Shown: positions 5,432-10,906, counted from the first letter of the stretch. The stretch: DNA of 10,906 nucleotides from an uncultured Bacillota bacterium (GCA_937890735.1 CALACZ010000158.1:1-10906); one strand, 5' to 3'. Numbers and translations: made by a program. The notes: a model not told the origin generated them from the letters alone.

Positions 5432-5703
5432 GCGTCAGTTGACAAGGGCACACGCGGTTTTTCGCGGGGCAAAACAACGCCTGGCTGCGTTATCCTCGTT
5501 GGTGGGCGACAGCCCACCTGCCTCGTCTGCCTTGCCAGCCGCCGTTTATCCTCCGCGAAAAACTCCGAAGGACTTGCCGGCACGGCTGGGGCGCTGCCTG
5601 CAAGGCAGAGGACGCAGGCTTGCCGGCGCAAGTCAAGGACGATAACGCCGCAGGCGGCGTTCCAGCCGCGCCCGCAAGCGCGCGTGCCCTTGTCAACTGA
5701 CGC
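5432..5703. repeat. 272-bp element with 20-bp perfect terminal inverted repeats
   Basis: The stretch between the ABC ATPase terminator and glpK holds no gene. Its ends are perfect 20-bp inverted copies: GCGTCAGTTGACAAGGGCAC at 5432-5451, with its complement at 5684-5703. Similarity continues inward for about 5 bases. Inside are an 11-bp inverted pair (GTTTTTCGCGG 5457-5467 with 5553-5563), a GGTGGGC/GCCCACC hairpin (5501-5518), CTGCCT/AGGCAG (5594-5608) and AACGCCGC/GCGGCGTT (5644-5661). CTTGCCGGC is directly repeated at 5573 and 5619, and TTATCCTC-like motifs recur. It looks like a non-autonomous, MITE-like or other palindromic interspersed element. No clear target-site duplication is seen. 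It ends 15 bases before the glpK start. Confidence 0.72.
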
Positions 5704-5718
5704 TTATGGAGGAACTTT

Positions 5719-7209
5719 ATGCCCCGTTATCTGCTTGCGCTCGATCAGGGCACGACCAGCAGCCGTGCCATTTTGTTTGATGAAAACCAGAACATCGTCA
5801 GCTCCGCGCAGAAGGAGCTGACGCAGTATTACCCGCAGTCCGGCTGGGTGGAGCACGACCCGATGGAAATTTACTCCACCGTCTGGGCGGTGATGATGGA
5901 GGTCATCACCCGCGCCGATATTGACACGCACGACGTCGCCGCCATCGGCATCACGAATCAGCGCGAGACGACCGTCGTGTGGGATAAAACGACCGGCAAG
6001 CCCATCTATAACGCCATCGTCTGGCAGTGCCGCCGCACGGCGGACATCTGCGACGAGCTGACTGCGCGCGGGCTGACCGACCACATCCGGCAGACGACCG
6101 GGCTCGTGCCCGACGCGTATTTTTCCGCGACAAAGATCAAGTGGCTGCTCGACAACGTTCCCGGCGCGCGGGCGCGCGCCGAGCGCGGTGAGCTGCTGTT
6201 CGGCACGGTCGATTCGTGGCTCGTGTGGAAGCTGACCGACGGGCAGGCGCACGTCACGGACTACACGAACGCCTCGCGCACCATGCTCTATAACATCCAC
6301 GACCTGTGCTGGGACGAGCGTCTGCTGCGCGAGCTGGACATCCCCGCCGCGATGCTCCCGCAGGTGTGCGACAGCTCGCATATCTACGGAAGCTGCAACG
6401 TGCGCGGCGCGCAAATTCCCATCGCGGGCATCGCGGGCGACCAGCAGGCGGCGCTGTTCGGGCAGGGCTGCTTCTCCGCGGGCGAGGCGAAAAATACCTA
6501 CGGCACGGGCTGCTTTTTGCTCATGAACACCGGCACGCAGGCAATTGACAGCCGTCACGGACTCGTCACGACCATCGCCGTGGGCTTGAACGGGCAGGTG
6601 CAGTACGCGCTGGAGGGCTCGGTGTTCGTCGCCGGGGCGGTCATCCAGTGGCTGCGCGACGAGCTGCGCTTTATCCGCGAGGCGCGCGACGCGGAGTATT
6701 TCGCGTCCAAAGTGCCCGATACGGGCGGGGTCTACCTCGTCCCGGCGTTCACGGGGCTGGGCGCGCCGCACTGGGATATGTACGCGCGCGGCACGATGGT
6801 GGGCATCACGCGCGGCACAAAGCCGGAACACGTCATCCGCGCGGCGCAGGAGTCCATCGCGTATCAGTCGATGGACCTGGTCGATGCGATGGAGCGCGAC
6901 TGCGGCAGGTCGCTGCGCGAGCTGAAGGTGGACGGCGGCGCGAGCCGCGACGGCTTCCTCATGCAGTTCCAGGCGGATATGCTGGCAAAGCCCGTCCTGC
7001 GCCCGGTCATCCGGGAGACGACCGCGCTCGGCGCGGCGTATCTGGCGGGGCTCGCCGTGGGTGTCTGGAAGGACACCGACGAGCTGCGCCGGCTCTGGCG
7101 CTGCGACACGGCGTTCCACCCCTCCATGCAGGAGGACAAGCGCCTCACCCTCGCCCGCGGCTGGCATAAGGCAGTTGGACGGAGTCTCGATTGGGTCGAG
7201 CATGAATAA
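5719..7209 (+). CDS. glpK: Glycerol kinase
   Basis: This 496-aa FGGY-family kinase phosphorylates glycerol with ATP to sn-glycerol 3-phosphate in the cytoplasm. The N-terminal phosphate loop ALDQGTTSSRAILFD (7-21) and the glycerol-binding residues are all present: Arg82-Glu83 (NQRETT), Tyr134 (DAYFS) and Asp241-Gln242 (AGDQQAALFG). NTYGTGCFLLMNTG (259-272), PAFTGLGAPHWD and LKVDGGASRDGFLMQFQADML also match. Length and C-terminus resemble the E. coli enzyme. The loop at about 221-235 is shorter than in E. coli GlpK, which has a GKGGTR fructose-bisphosphate site there. It also lacks the HPr-phosphorylated His of enterococcal GlpK, so neither control is expected. GGAGG (5708-5712) precedes the ATG by 6 bases. 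No glpF or glpD is nearby. No promoter is visible between the upstream repeat element and the gene. Confidence 0.97.
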   Translation: MPRYLLALDQGTTSSRAILFDENQNIVSSAQKELTQYYPQSGWVEHDPMEIYSTVWAVMMEVITRADIDTHDVAAIGITNQRETTVVWDKTTGKPIYNAIVWQCRRTADICDELTARGLTDHIRQTTGLVPDAYFSATKIKWLLDNVPGARARAERGELLFGTVDSWLVWKLTDGQAHVTDYTNASRTMLYNIHDLCWDERLLRELDIPAAMLPQVCDSSHIYGSCNVRGAQIPIAGIAGDQQAALFGQGCFSAGEAKNTYGTGCFLLMNTGTQAIDSRHGLVTTIAVGLNGQVQYALEGSVFVAGAVIQWLRDELRFIREARDAEYFASKVPDTGGVYLVPAFTGLGAPHWDMYARGTMVGITRGTKPEHVIRAAQESIAYQSMDLVDAMERDCGRSLRELKVDGGASRDGFLMQFQADMLAKPVLRPVIRETTALGAAYLAGLAVGVWKDTDELRRLWRCDTAFHPSMQEDKRLTLARGWHKAVGRSLDWVEHE

Positions 7210-7244
7210 AAAGCTGCCTGCTTCTTCGGAAGCAGGCAGCTTTG
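7210..7244 (+). terminator. Terminator of glpK with UUCG loop
   Basis: A perfect 15-bp stem (AAAGCTGCCTGCTTC, 7210-7224, with 7229-7243) closes a TTCG tetraloop. It begins directly after the glpK stop. The stem's own TTT end supplies the short U tract. Confidence 0.9.
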
Positions 7245-7259
7245 TATCCAAATCGGCGC

Positions 7260-7579
7260 TTACAGGTTCATTTCAAACAGCTTGTATTCTGTCCAGCCTG
7301 TGTCTTCGTAAAACATTTCCTTTGCTTCGGCAAAGCGGAAGCCGCAGCTAGTATAAAGGCGCTCCGCCGCTTTGCAGGCGTCGAGAACATCCAGGCGGGC
7401 CGCTTTTTTGTTCTCTGCCCCTGCGATAGGCAATATATTTTCTACCACGAGCTTCCCAACGCCTTTTTCCATCCGAGGTTCTCATTTTAGGCATTATACC
7501 TGTGAATGTCCTCGATCACATCCCAGTAAAATTCCTGAATGCTGCGAAAATCAGTTTCCCGCGCTTTTTGAAATCTCAT
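7260..7579 (-). pseudogene. GNAT-family N-acetyltransferase, decayed
   Basis: The two ends of a GNAT acetyltransferase survive on the minus strand. The N-terminal part starts at the ATG at 7579 with GGGAG upstream and reads MRFQKARETDFRSIQEFYWD. It stops at a TAA (7489-7487) after 30 codons. The C-terminal part, in another frame, contains GVGKLVVENIL (acetyl-CoA loop region, remnant of the Q/RxxGxG/A motif) and then ARLDVLDACKAAERLYTSCGF and the final strand up to 7260. The central 60-80 residues, including most of the acetyl-CoA core, are missing. The join is near 7461-7476. A nonsense codon, a frameshift and an internal deletion together make it non-functional. Short AAAAAGG-type homology at the join may have mediated the deletion. 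Confidence 0.8.
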
Positions 7580-7666
7580 ATGCCATGCTCCCTCAAAAAT
7601 TTTGATCTGCCGCCTGATACGCATATCCTCCTGTGTAGCGCAGGGCTGAAATCGGATCATTAAGCA

Positions 7667-7694
7667 AAGAAGCACCCGGATATGGGTGCTTTTT
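7667..7694. terminator. Bidirectional terminator-like hairpin without a clear gene
   Basis: An 11-bp stem (7667-7677 with 7684-7694, AGCACCC core, one G-U pair) has a 6-base loop. A U tract is built into the plus-strand side, and TTCTTTG follows on the minus strand. No intact gene ends here on either strand, so it insulates the toxin-antitoxin promoter or is left from a lost gene. Confidence 0.6.
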
Positions 7695-7708
7695 GCGTTG
7701 TTGTGCGC

Positions 7709-7737
7709 TTGACATATAATACTATATGTGATACTAT
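7709..7737 (+). promoter_or_regulatory. Toxin-antitoxin promoter with palindromic operator
   Basis: TTGACA (7709-7714), 17 bases and TACTAT (7732-7737) place the start near 7744. The spacer is largely a palindrome, ACATATA-ATAC-TATATGT (7712-7729). ATACTAT occurs as a direct repeat at 7719-7725 and 7731-7737, overlapping the -10. This is the expected position for autorepression by the ribbon-helix-helix antitoxin or the toxin-antitoxin complex. Confidence 0.78.
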
Positions 7738-7760
7738 TTCACCACAGGAGTGTGATCAAC

Positions 7761-8006
7761 TTGGAGCTGATCCTGAAAAAGCAGCCGCAGAAATATCTGC
7801 GCAGTGTGGACGCCAAAACGCGTCAAAAGCTCTATCGCGCGCTGGAGCAGCTTTCCCGGCTGGAGGGGAATATCGTGCCGCTTGCGGGGTATGCTTCCCG
7901 GTATCGGTACAAGATCGAACACTACCGCATCATATTCGACTGGATACGCGGGCAGATCATCATCACCGTGATCGAGATCAACACCCGCACGAACATCAAA
8001 TATTGA
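7761..8006 (+). CDS. RelE/ParE-family toxin
   Basis: This small basic protein of 81 aa, counted from the TTG at 7761, begins ELILKKQPQKYLRSVD, has a helical hairpin (RQKLYRALEQLSRLEG) and ends with YRYKIEHYRIIFDW and IITVIEINTRTNIKY strands. This is the RelE/ParE order of two helices followed by an antiparallel sheet with conserved Arg and Tyr. Such toxins cleave mRNA on the ribosome (RelE branch) or poison gyrase (ParE branch). The branch cannot be settled here. AGGAG (7746-7750) lies 10 bases before the TTG. A GTG at 7728 lies upstream of the predicted transcript start, and a GTG at 7752 is too close to the ribosome site. The gene precedes the antitoxin by 11 bases. Confidence 0.85.
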   Translation: MELILKKQPQKYLRSVDAKTRQKLYRALEQLSRLEGNIVPLAGYASRYRYKIEHYRIIFDWIRGQIIITVIEINTRTNIKY

Positions 8007-8017
8007 GGAGTGACAGT

Positions 8018-8302
8018 ATGAAATCGGAACTGACACCCGCTGAGCTGGAAAAGCGCTTCGCGCTCATCCAGTCCAAAACGCCGGAGGCGCTTACAGAGGA
8101 AGAGGCTGCGTCGCTTGCCGCCGCCGAGGCGATGGACGATGGCTCTGCCGTGTCGCTGAGCCAGCTTCGGGACGAACTGGACGGCTACAGCGGGCGGCTC
8201 GTCCTGCGCATTCCGCGCAGCCTGCACCGCGCGCTGAAGGACGCCGCAAAGGTCGAAGGCGTCAGCCTGAACCAGTATATGCTCTATAAATTATCGCGCT
8301 GA
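8018..8302 (+). CDS. HicB-like ribbon-helix-helix antitoxin
   Basis: This 94-aa acidic protein has a C-terminal ribbon-helix-helix of the HicB-like type: GRLVLRIPRSLHRALKDAAK then EGVSLNQYMLYKLSR (about residues 59-94). It combines an N-terminal strand and two helices with the typical 'S.NqyIl..L' ending. The N-terminal 50 residues are acidic and alanine-rich and probably bind and block the toxin. GAGGAG precedes the ATG by 8 bases. Order (toxin first) and pairing with a RelE/ParE toxin rather than HicA are seen in other mixed modules. It likely represses the upstream promoter through the palindrome at 7712-7729 (inference). Confidence 0.85.
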   Translation: MKSELTPAELEKRFALIQSKTPEALTEEEAASLAAAEAMDDGSAVSLSQLRDELDGYSGRLVLRIPRSLHRALKDAAKVEGVSLNQYMLYKLSR

Positions 8303-8312
8303 AGATGCAAAA

Positions 8313-8348
8313 ACCGCCGCGGGCGTTTGCCTGCGGCGGTCGTTTTTT
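8313..8348. terminator. Terminator shared by toxin-antitoxin and azlCD operons
   Basis: A 12-bp stem (ACCGCCGCGGGC, 8313-8324, with 8329-8340, one G-U pair) has a GTTT loop, then CGTTTTTT on the plus strand. On the minus strand it is followed by TTTTTGC, so it can terminate both converging operons. Confidence 0.92.
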
Positions 8349-8677
8349 CAGAACACGAGCTGCACCAGCAGCATATAGACGACTGTGCCGCCGGCGATGG
8401 AGAGGAGGGTCTGGCGCTTCCAGAGGTGCAGACCGACCGTCACTGCGATGGCGATCAGCTCCGGCAGGGCGTGGTTGCCCGTGAGGGGCGTGACGTTTCG
8501 CAGGCAATACACCACCAGCATCGCAAAGATCGCGCCGGGCAGTACCTTGCCGAGGTACTGAATATAGCGCGGCGTCGGCTTTTTGCCGCCGAAGATCAGA
8601 AACGGCAGAAAGCGCGTCGCCAGCGTCGCCAGCGCGCACAGAGCGATGGTCACGAGCTGCTGCGGCAGCGTCATCAT
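8348..8677 (-). CDS. azlD: Branched-chain amino acid exporter subunit AzlD
   Basis: This 109-aa hydrophobic protein has four likely membrane segments and typical AzlD features: an N-terminal ALATLATRFLPFLIF with the conserved TR-F-P turn, YLGKVLPGAIFAMLVVYCL, and a central PELIAIAVTVGLHLWKR. AzlD is the small partner of AzlC in a membrane exporter for branched-chain amino acids. In Bacillus it is linked to azaleucine resistance. Its start overlaps the azlC stop by 4 bases (ATGA), with the ribosome site GGAGG inside the azlC end, which implies translational coupling. A second ATG follows directly. Confidence 0.93.
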   Translation of the reverse strand: MMTLPQQLVTIALCALATLATRFLPFLIFGGKKPTPRYIQYLGKVLPGAIFAMLVVYCLRNVTPLTGNHALPELIAIAVTVGLHLWKRQTLLSIAGGTVVYMLLVQLVF

Positions 8678-9372
8678 AATGTTGTTTCCTCCTTCTTTTC
8701 CAGCGGGCGGCGCAGCAGCGTCAGCGCCGCGAGGATGCAGACCATCGTCGGGATCAGGAAGCTATCCGCGCCGAAGATCAGCAGGCACAAAACGCCCGCC
8801 GCCAGTCCGATCCACTCGCTGACCGGCGTTTTTTCCTTGAGCCACTGCTCGGTCAGGATCACGACGAACATCGCCGTCATCACAAAATCCAGCCCCTCGG
8901 TGTTAAAATGCAGGATGCTGCCGAGCAGCCCCCCGAGCGTCGAGGCGGCGACCCAGTAAAAGCGGTCGAGCAGGCTGACGAAAAAATAGAACCACCCGCG
9001 ATCCACATCTGGCGGGACTTCGGCGGCGCAGTTGACGCTGAACGTCTCGTCGCACATCGCAAAAATGAGGTACGGCTTTTTGAGCCCCGTCCCCTTGTAT
9101 TTATCCAGCATCGCGATGCCGTAAAACAGATGCCGCGCCTGCACCATGAGCGCCATGAAAAACGTCTGCACCGGCGCGTAGGGCGACAGCAGCATACTCA
9201 CGATCACAAATTGCAGGCTGCCGCCGAACACGATGAGGCTGATGAGCAGCGGATACCAGAAGCTGAAGCCCGCCGCGCGCATATACACGCCGTAGGTCAG
9301 CCCCAGAAAGCAGAAGCCCGTCAGGATCGGGATGGTATGGGGAAAGGCGGCGCGGAAGGCTTTGCGTTTCAT
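8674..9372 (-). CDS. azlC: Branched-chain amino acid exporter subunit AzlC
   Basis: This 232-aa integral membrane protein of the AzlC family contains the conserved GFCFLGLTYGVYMRAAGFSF first helix and FGGSLQFVIVSMLL. It also has the MVQARHLFYGIAMLDKYK loop and FAMCDETFSVN, which are the strongest AzlC signatures. With AzlD it forms an exporter of branched-chain amino acids, preventing their excess. AAGGAG lies 6 bases before the ATG at 9372. The gene is the first of a two-gene operon under a perfect consensus promoter. No Lrp-type regulator is adjacent. Confidence 0.95.
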   Translation of the reverse strand: MKRKAFRAAFPHTIPILTGFCFLGLTYGVYMRAAGFSFWYPLLISLIVFGGSLQFVIVSMLLSPYAPVQTFFMALMVQARHLFYGIAMLDKYKGTGLKKPYLIFAMCDETFSVNCAAEVPPDVDRGWFYFFVSLLDRFYWVAASTLGGLLGSILHFNTEGLDFVMTAMFVVILTEQWLKEKTPVSEWIGLAAGVLCLLIFGADSFLIPTMVCILAALTLLRRPLEKKEETTL

Positions 9373-9401
9373 ACAGAACTCCTTGTGCGTATTCTGGCAG
9401 G

Positions 9402-9430
9402 ATTATAACGCCGCCAAATTCGTTTGTCAA
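9402..9430 (-). promoter_or_regulatory. Perfect consensus promoter of azlCD
   Basis: On the minus strand TTGACA (9430-9425), exactly 17 bases and TATAAT (9407-9402) form a full match to the sigma-A consensus, about 30 bases upstream of azlC. Confidence 0.88.
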
Positions 9431-9495
9431 ATGGCTGTATTTCCAAAAAATCCGCCCGAAAATCCGATTTTTCGTGGAGAATGAATAGAGAAATG

Positions 9496-9521
9496 CCCGG
9501 CGATGCGAATGCATCGCCGGG
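9496..9521 (-). terminator. Terminator after the zinc-ribbon remnant
   Basis: A perfect 11-bp stem (CCCGGCGATGC, 9496-9506, with 9511-9521) has a 4-base loop. On the minus strand it is followed by CATTTCTCTATT. It lies just downstream of the zinc-ribbon stop. Confidence 0.75.
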
Positions 9522-9535
9522 GCGCGTTTTCCGCG

Positions 9536-9778
9536 TTATTTCTGCCAGTGCTTCAGCCCCGGCACAACGGCTTCCATGTGCGCGCGGACCTGTTCTTTGC
9601 TCCACGCTTCGCTCGACATATGCTCCACGCAGAAGTCGATGAGCTGCTCCATGCTGGTATACTTAAACGTGCCGCCCGCGTAGCACCACTGGCAGTAGTC
9701 CTCGTTGAGCGAGCCGTCCGGCTCGCGGCTGAGGATGGCGTCCTCCAGCGGCATCCCGCAGCACTGGCAGACGAGCTG
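9536..9778 (-). pseudogene. Zinc-ribbon protein (Zn_ribbon_2 type), 5' end lost
   Basis: Codons from about 9778 to 9536 encode a small zinc-ribbon protein. It starts LVCQCCGMPLED, has the second knuckle EDYCQWCYAGGTF, and then the characteristic MEQLIDFCVEHM and a C-terminal VPGLKHWQK. Family members normally begin with Met one to several residues before the first CQxCGMP. Here no start codon or ribosome site lies at that place. The frame instead runs on into bases antisense to the EamA gene and reaches an ATG only at 9928. The open frame could make a 130-aa fusion, but it is best read as a gene whose start and promoter were deleted. Both Cys pairs are intact. The function of the family is unknown. 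Confidence 0.7.
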
Positions 9779-9788
9779 CCGCGGCGCG

Positions 9789-10537
9789 CCGAGCAGCGTG
9801 TTTTTGCTCGTTCTGGTGGCGCTGCGCGGCGGGAAGCTCCAAAAAATAAGCAGCCGGAATTTCCGCCTGCTCGCCGTATCCGGCGCGGTGATGGGGCTCA
9901 ACTGGGTGCTGCTGTTTGAGGCGTACAACTACACCACCGTCGCCGTGGCGACGATGTGCTATACTATATGCAGCCGACCATCGTCCTCCTGCTCTCGCCG
10001 CTGGTGTTCCGCGAGCGGCTCACAGGGAAAAAGCTCGCGTGCGCGCTTGCCGCGATCGTGGGCATGGTGTTCGTGTCCGGCGTTCTGGGCGGCGGCAGCG
10101 CAGGGGCGCAGGACGTGCGCGGCGTGCTCTTCGGGCTCGGCGCGGCGGCGCTTTACGCCACGGTCATCATCCTCAACAAAAAGGTCGTTCTGGACGACGC
10201 TTATGAAAAATCCGTCATCCAGCTTGCCGCCGCGGCGGTCATCCTCGTCCCGTATCTGCTGCTGACGGAGGATCTGACGCAGATCGCGCTGGATGGCGCG
10301 GCGATCGGCATGGTGCTGCTGGTGGGCATCGTGCACACGGGCATCGCCTACGCGCTGTATTTCGGCAGCATGAAAAACTTGACGGCGCAGTCCATCGCCG
10401 TGATGAGCTACATCGACCCCGTGTTCGCCCTCTTCCTCTCCGCCGCCGTGCTGCACGAACCACTGACCCTGACCGGCATCCTCGGCGCGGTGCTGGTAAT
10501 TGGTTCGGCTGTAGTGAGCGAAATTAGAAATAAATAA
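9789..10537 (+). pseudogene. EamA/DMT-family transporter, truncated and frameshifted
   Basis: This is a plus-strand drug/metabolite transporter of the EamA family, about 250 residues out of the usual 290-300. The first recognisable residues (SSVFLLVLVALRGGK) correspond to the second or third helix, so about 60-70 N-terminal residues and the start are gone. GLNWVLLFEAYNYTTVAVATMCY follows. After this codon run, two extra bases (AC, 9963-9964) shift the frame. In the new frame the expected continuation YMQPTIVLLLSPLVFRERLTG appears and goes on to the C-terminal EamA repeat (about 10145-10500, VMSYIDPVFALFLSA) and a stop at 10537. The break falls inside a conserved CYY motif, so a functional protein is very unlikely. 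The C-terminal half could be made only as an orphan fragment. Confidence 0.82.
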
Positions 10538-10559
10538 GCGCCACGCAAGCGGCACATCA

Positions 10560-10654
10560 ACTTATTCACTATTCACTATTACCTATTACTTTCCAAAAAT
10601 CCCGGCGTCGGCAGTTGGTTTAGTGAAGAGTGAATAGTGAAGAAGTAATAAGTA
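10560..10654. repeat. Inverted TTCACTATTCACT repeats
   Basis: TTCACTATTCACT at 10565-10577 is perfectly inverted at 10629-10641. ACTTATT at 10560-10566 is inverted at 10647-10653 with a small offset. The unit is internally repetitive (ATTCACT twice, TATTAC twice). It sits directly after the EamA pseudogene in AT-rich DNA that contrasts with the G+C-rich genes. It looks like a low-complexity interspersed repeat. Confidence 0.65.
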
Positions 10655-10690
10655 AAAATCCCGCGTGCTGTCGCACACGGGATTTTGTAT
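10655..10690. terminator. Bidirectional terminator-like hairpin
   Basis: AAAATCCCG (10655-10663) pairs with CGGGATTTT (10678-10686). An inner GTG/CAC pair is separated from it by one mismatch, and the loop is CTGTCG. T runs lie on both outer sides (TTTTG on plus, TTTTTACTTATT on minus). It may terminate the EamA remnant or a minus-strand gene beyond the window. Confidence 0.65.
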
Positions 10691-10906
10691 CCTGTAAACA
10701 TCATAAACCAACCGCCAAATTGGGAGCACAAACCCACGACCCAGCGCAGCGGTCGCGGGTTTGAAAGGAGGAACAAGGGAGCGTGCGGATGACGTTCTTT
10801 TGTTCCGCAGGAATAAAAGAACGTCGGAGCAAAGCGGACTTTGCTCCGACGTGGTGCAGCGGAGCAATCCAAATCCGAACCACTTTTTCTGTTAATTACG
10901 TCCTGC
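10691..10906. other. Gene-free hairpin-rich region
   Basis: No convincing gene is seen, because the minus-strand frames have no ribosome site or family features. Three strong hairpins occupy the stretch. The first is 10730-10741 with 10751-10762 (AAACCC arms, one mismatch). The second is 10792-10806 with 10810-10824 (15 bp, one G-U pair, 3-base loop). The third is 10821-10834 with 10839-10852 (perfect 14 bp, CGGA loop). The last two share the bases ACGT at 10821-10824. GGAGCAA recurs at 10826 and near 10861. The layout suggests a mobile or interspersed palindromic repeat or an RNA. No tRNA fits. Confidence 0.5.

Noticed and set aside
5439..5470. TTGACA in the left end of the 272-bp element as a -35 for glpK
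   Set aside because: No -10-like sequence lies 16-18 bases downstream, and the mirrored copy at the right end points away from glpK.
5704..7251. 515-codon minus-strand ORF opposite glpK
   Set aside because: It is antisense to a certain glycerol kinase and its composition (Arg, Ala, His, Val) is that of a mirror frame.
7487..7675. 62-codon minus-strand ORF as an independent gene
   Set aside because: It is the N-terminal part of the GNAT pseudogene extended upstream. AGGAGG lies too close to the internal ATG, and the real start fits better at 7579.
10579..10883. Minus-strand ORFs of 60-97 codons at the window end
   Set aside because: They lie across several perfect hairpins and an inverted repeat, have no convincing ribosome sites and match no family I know.
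10700..10906. Possible tRNA near the window end
   Set aside because: GGTTTGAAA and AATCCAAATC look vaguely T-arm-like, but no acceptor, D-arm and anticodon arrangement can be built.

Overview
The window reads as a piece of chromosome from a high-G+C, anaerobic, gut-type Firmicute, probably Clostridia near Oscillospiraceae. The grounds are G+C-rich codons, strong AGGAGG-type ribosome sites, consensus sigma-A promoters, UUCG-looped terminators, and a Firmicutes-like gene set (BMP-family nucleoside permeases, MsmK/UgpC-type ATPase, DUF1653, DUF3006, AzlCD). The taxonomic call is inference. No rRNA, tRNA, CRISPR array or transposase gene was found.

Layout. 1-1468: the 3' end of a BMP-type (nucleoside or simple sugar) ABC importer operon, with two consecutive permeases and a clean terminator. 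1475-1775: a compact locus with two facing consensus promoters. It holds a long-range-paired RNA region and, on the minus strand, a 27-codon ORF with a near-perfect ribosome site. This is the most interesting part of the window. 1776-1946: non-coding, with a long hairpin. 1947-3860: small housekeeping and accessory genes: a Dabb-domain protein, DUF1653, a 53-aa DUF3006 protein, a cytidylate-kinase-like P-loop protein and a MutT-type Nudix hydrolase. 3998-5430: a carbohydrate-type ABC ATPase with a lysine-rich insert and an odd long leader that separates a strong ribosome site from the start codon. 5432-5703: a 272-bp element with 20-bp perfect terminal inverted repeats. It ends 15 bases before the glycerol kinase start codon. 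5719-7244: glpK and its terminator. 7260-7579: a decayed GNAT acetyltransferase. 7709-8348: a type II toxin-antitoxin pair (RelE/ParE-like toxin first, HicB-like ribbon-helix-helix antitoxin second) with a palindrome between -35 and -10. 8348-9430: azlC-azlD, a branched-chain amino acid exporter, from a perfect consensus promoter on the minus strand. 9496-10537: two wrecked divergent genes, a zinc-ribbon protein and an EamA/DMT transporter, joined head to head across what looks like a deletion scar. 10538-10906: gene-free DNA full of inverted repeats.

Functionally, the intact genes cover solute import (permeases, ABC ATPase), glycerol entry into glycolysis or lipid synthesis (GlpK), nucleotide-pool cleaning (Nudix), a kinase-like protein of unknown substrate, and amino-acid export (AzlCD). 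The rest is a mosaic of repeats, small toxin-like modules and pseudogenes, which suggests an accessory, recombination-prone stretch. All readings are by eye. Family assignments come from recognisable motifs and no search was run.
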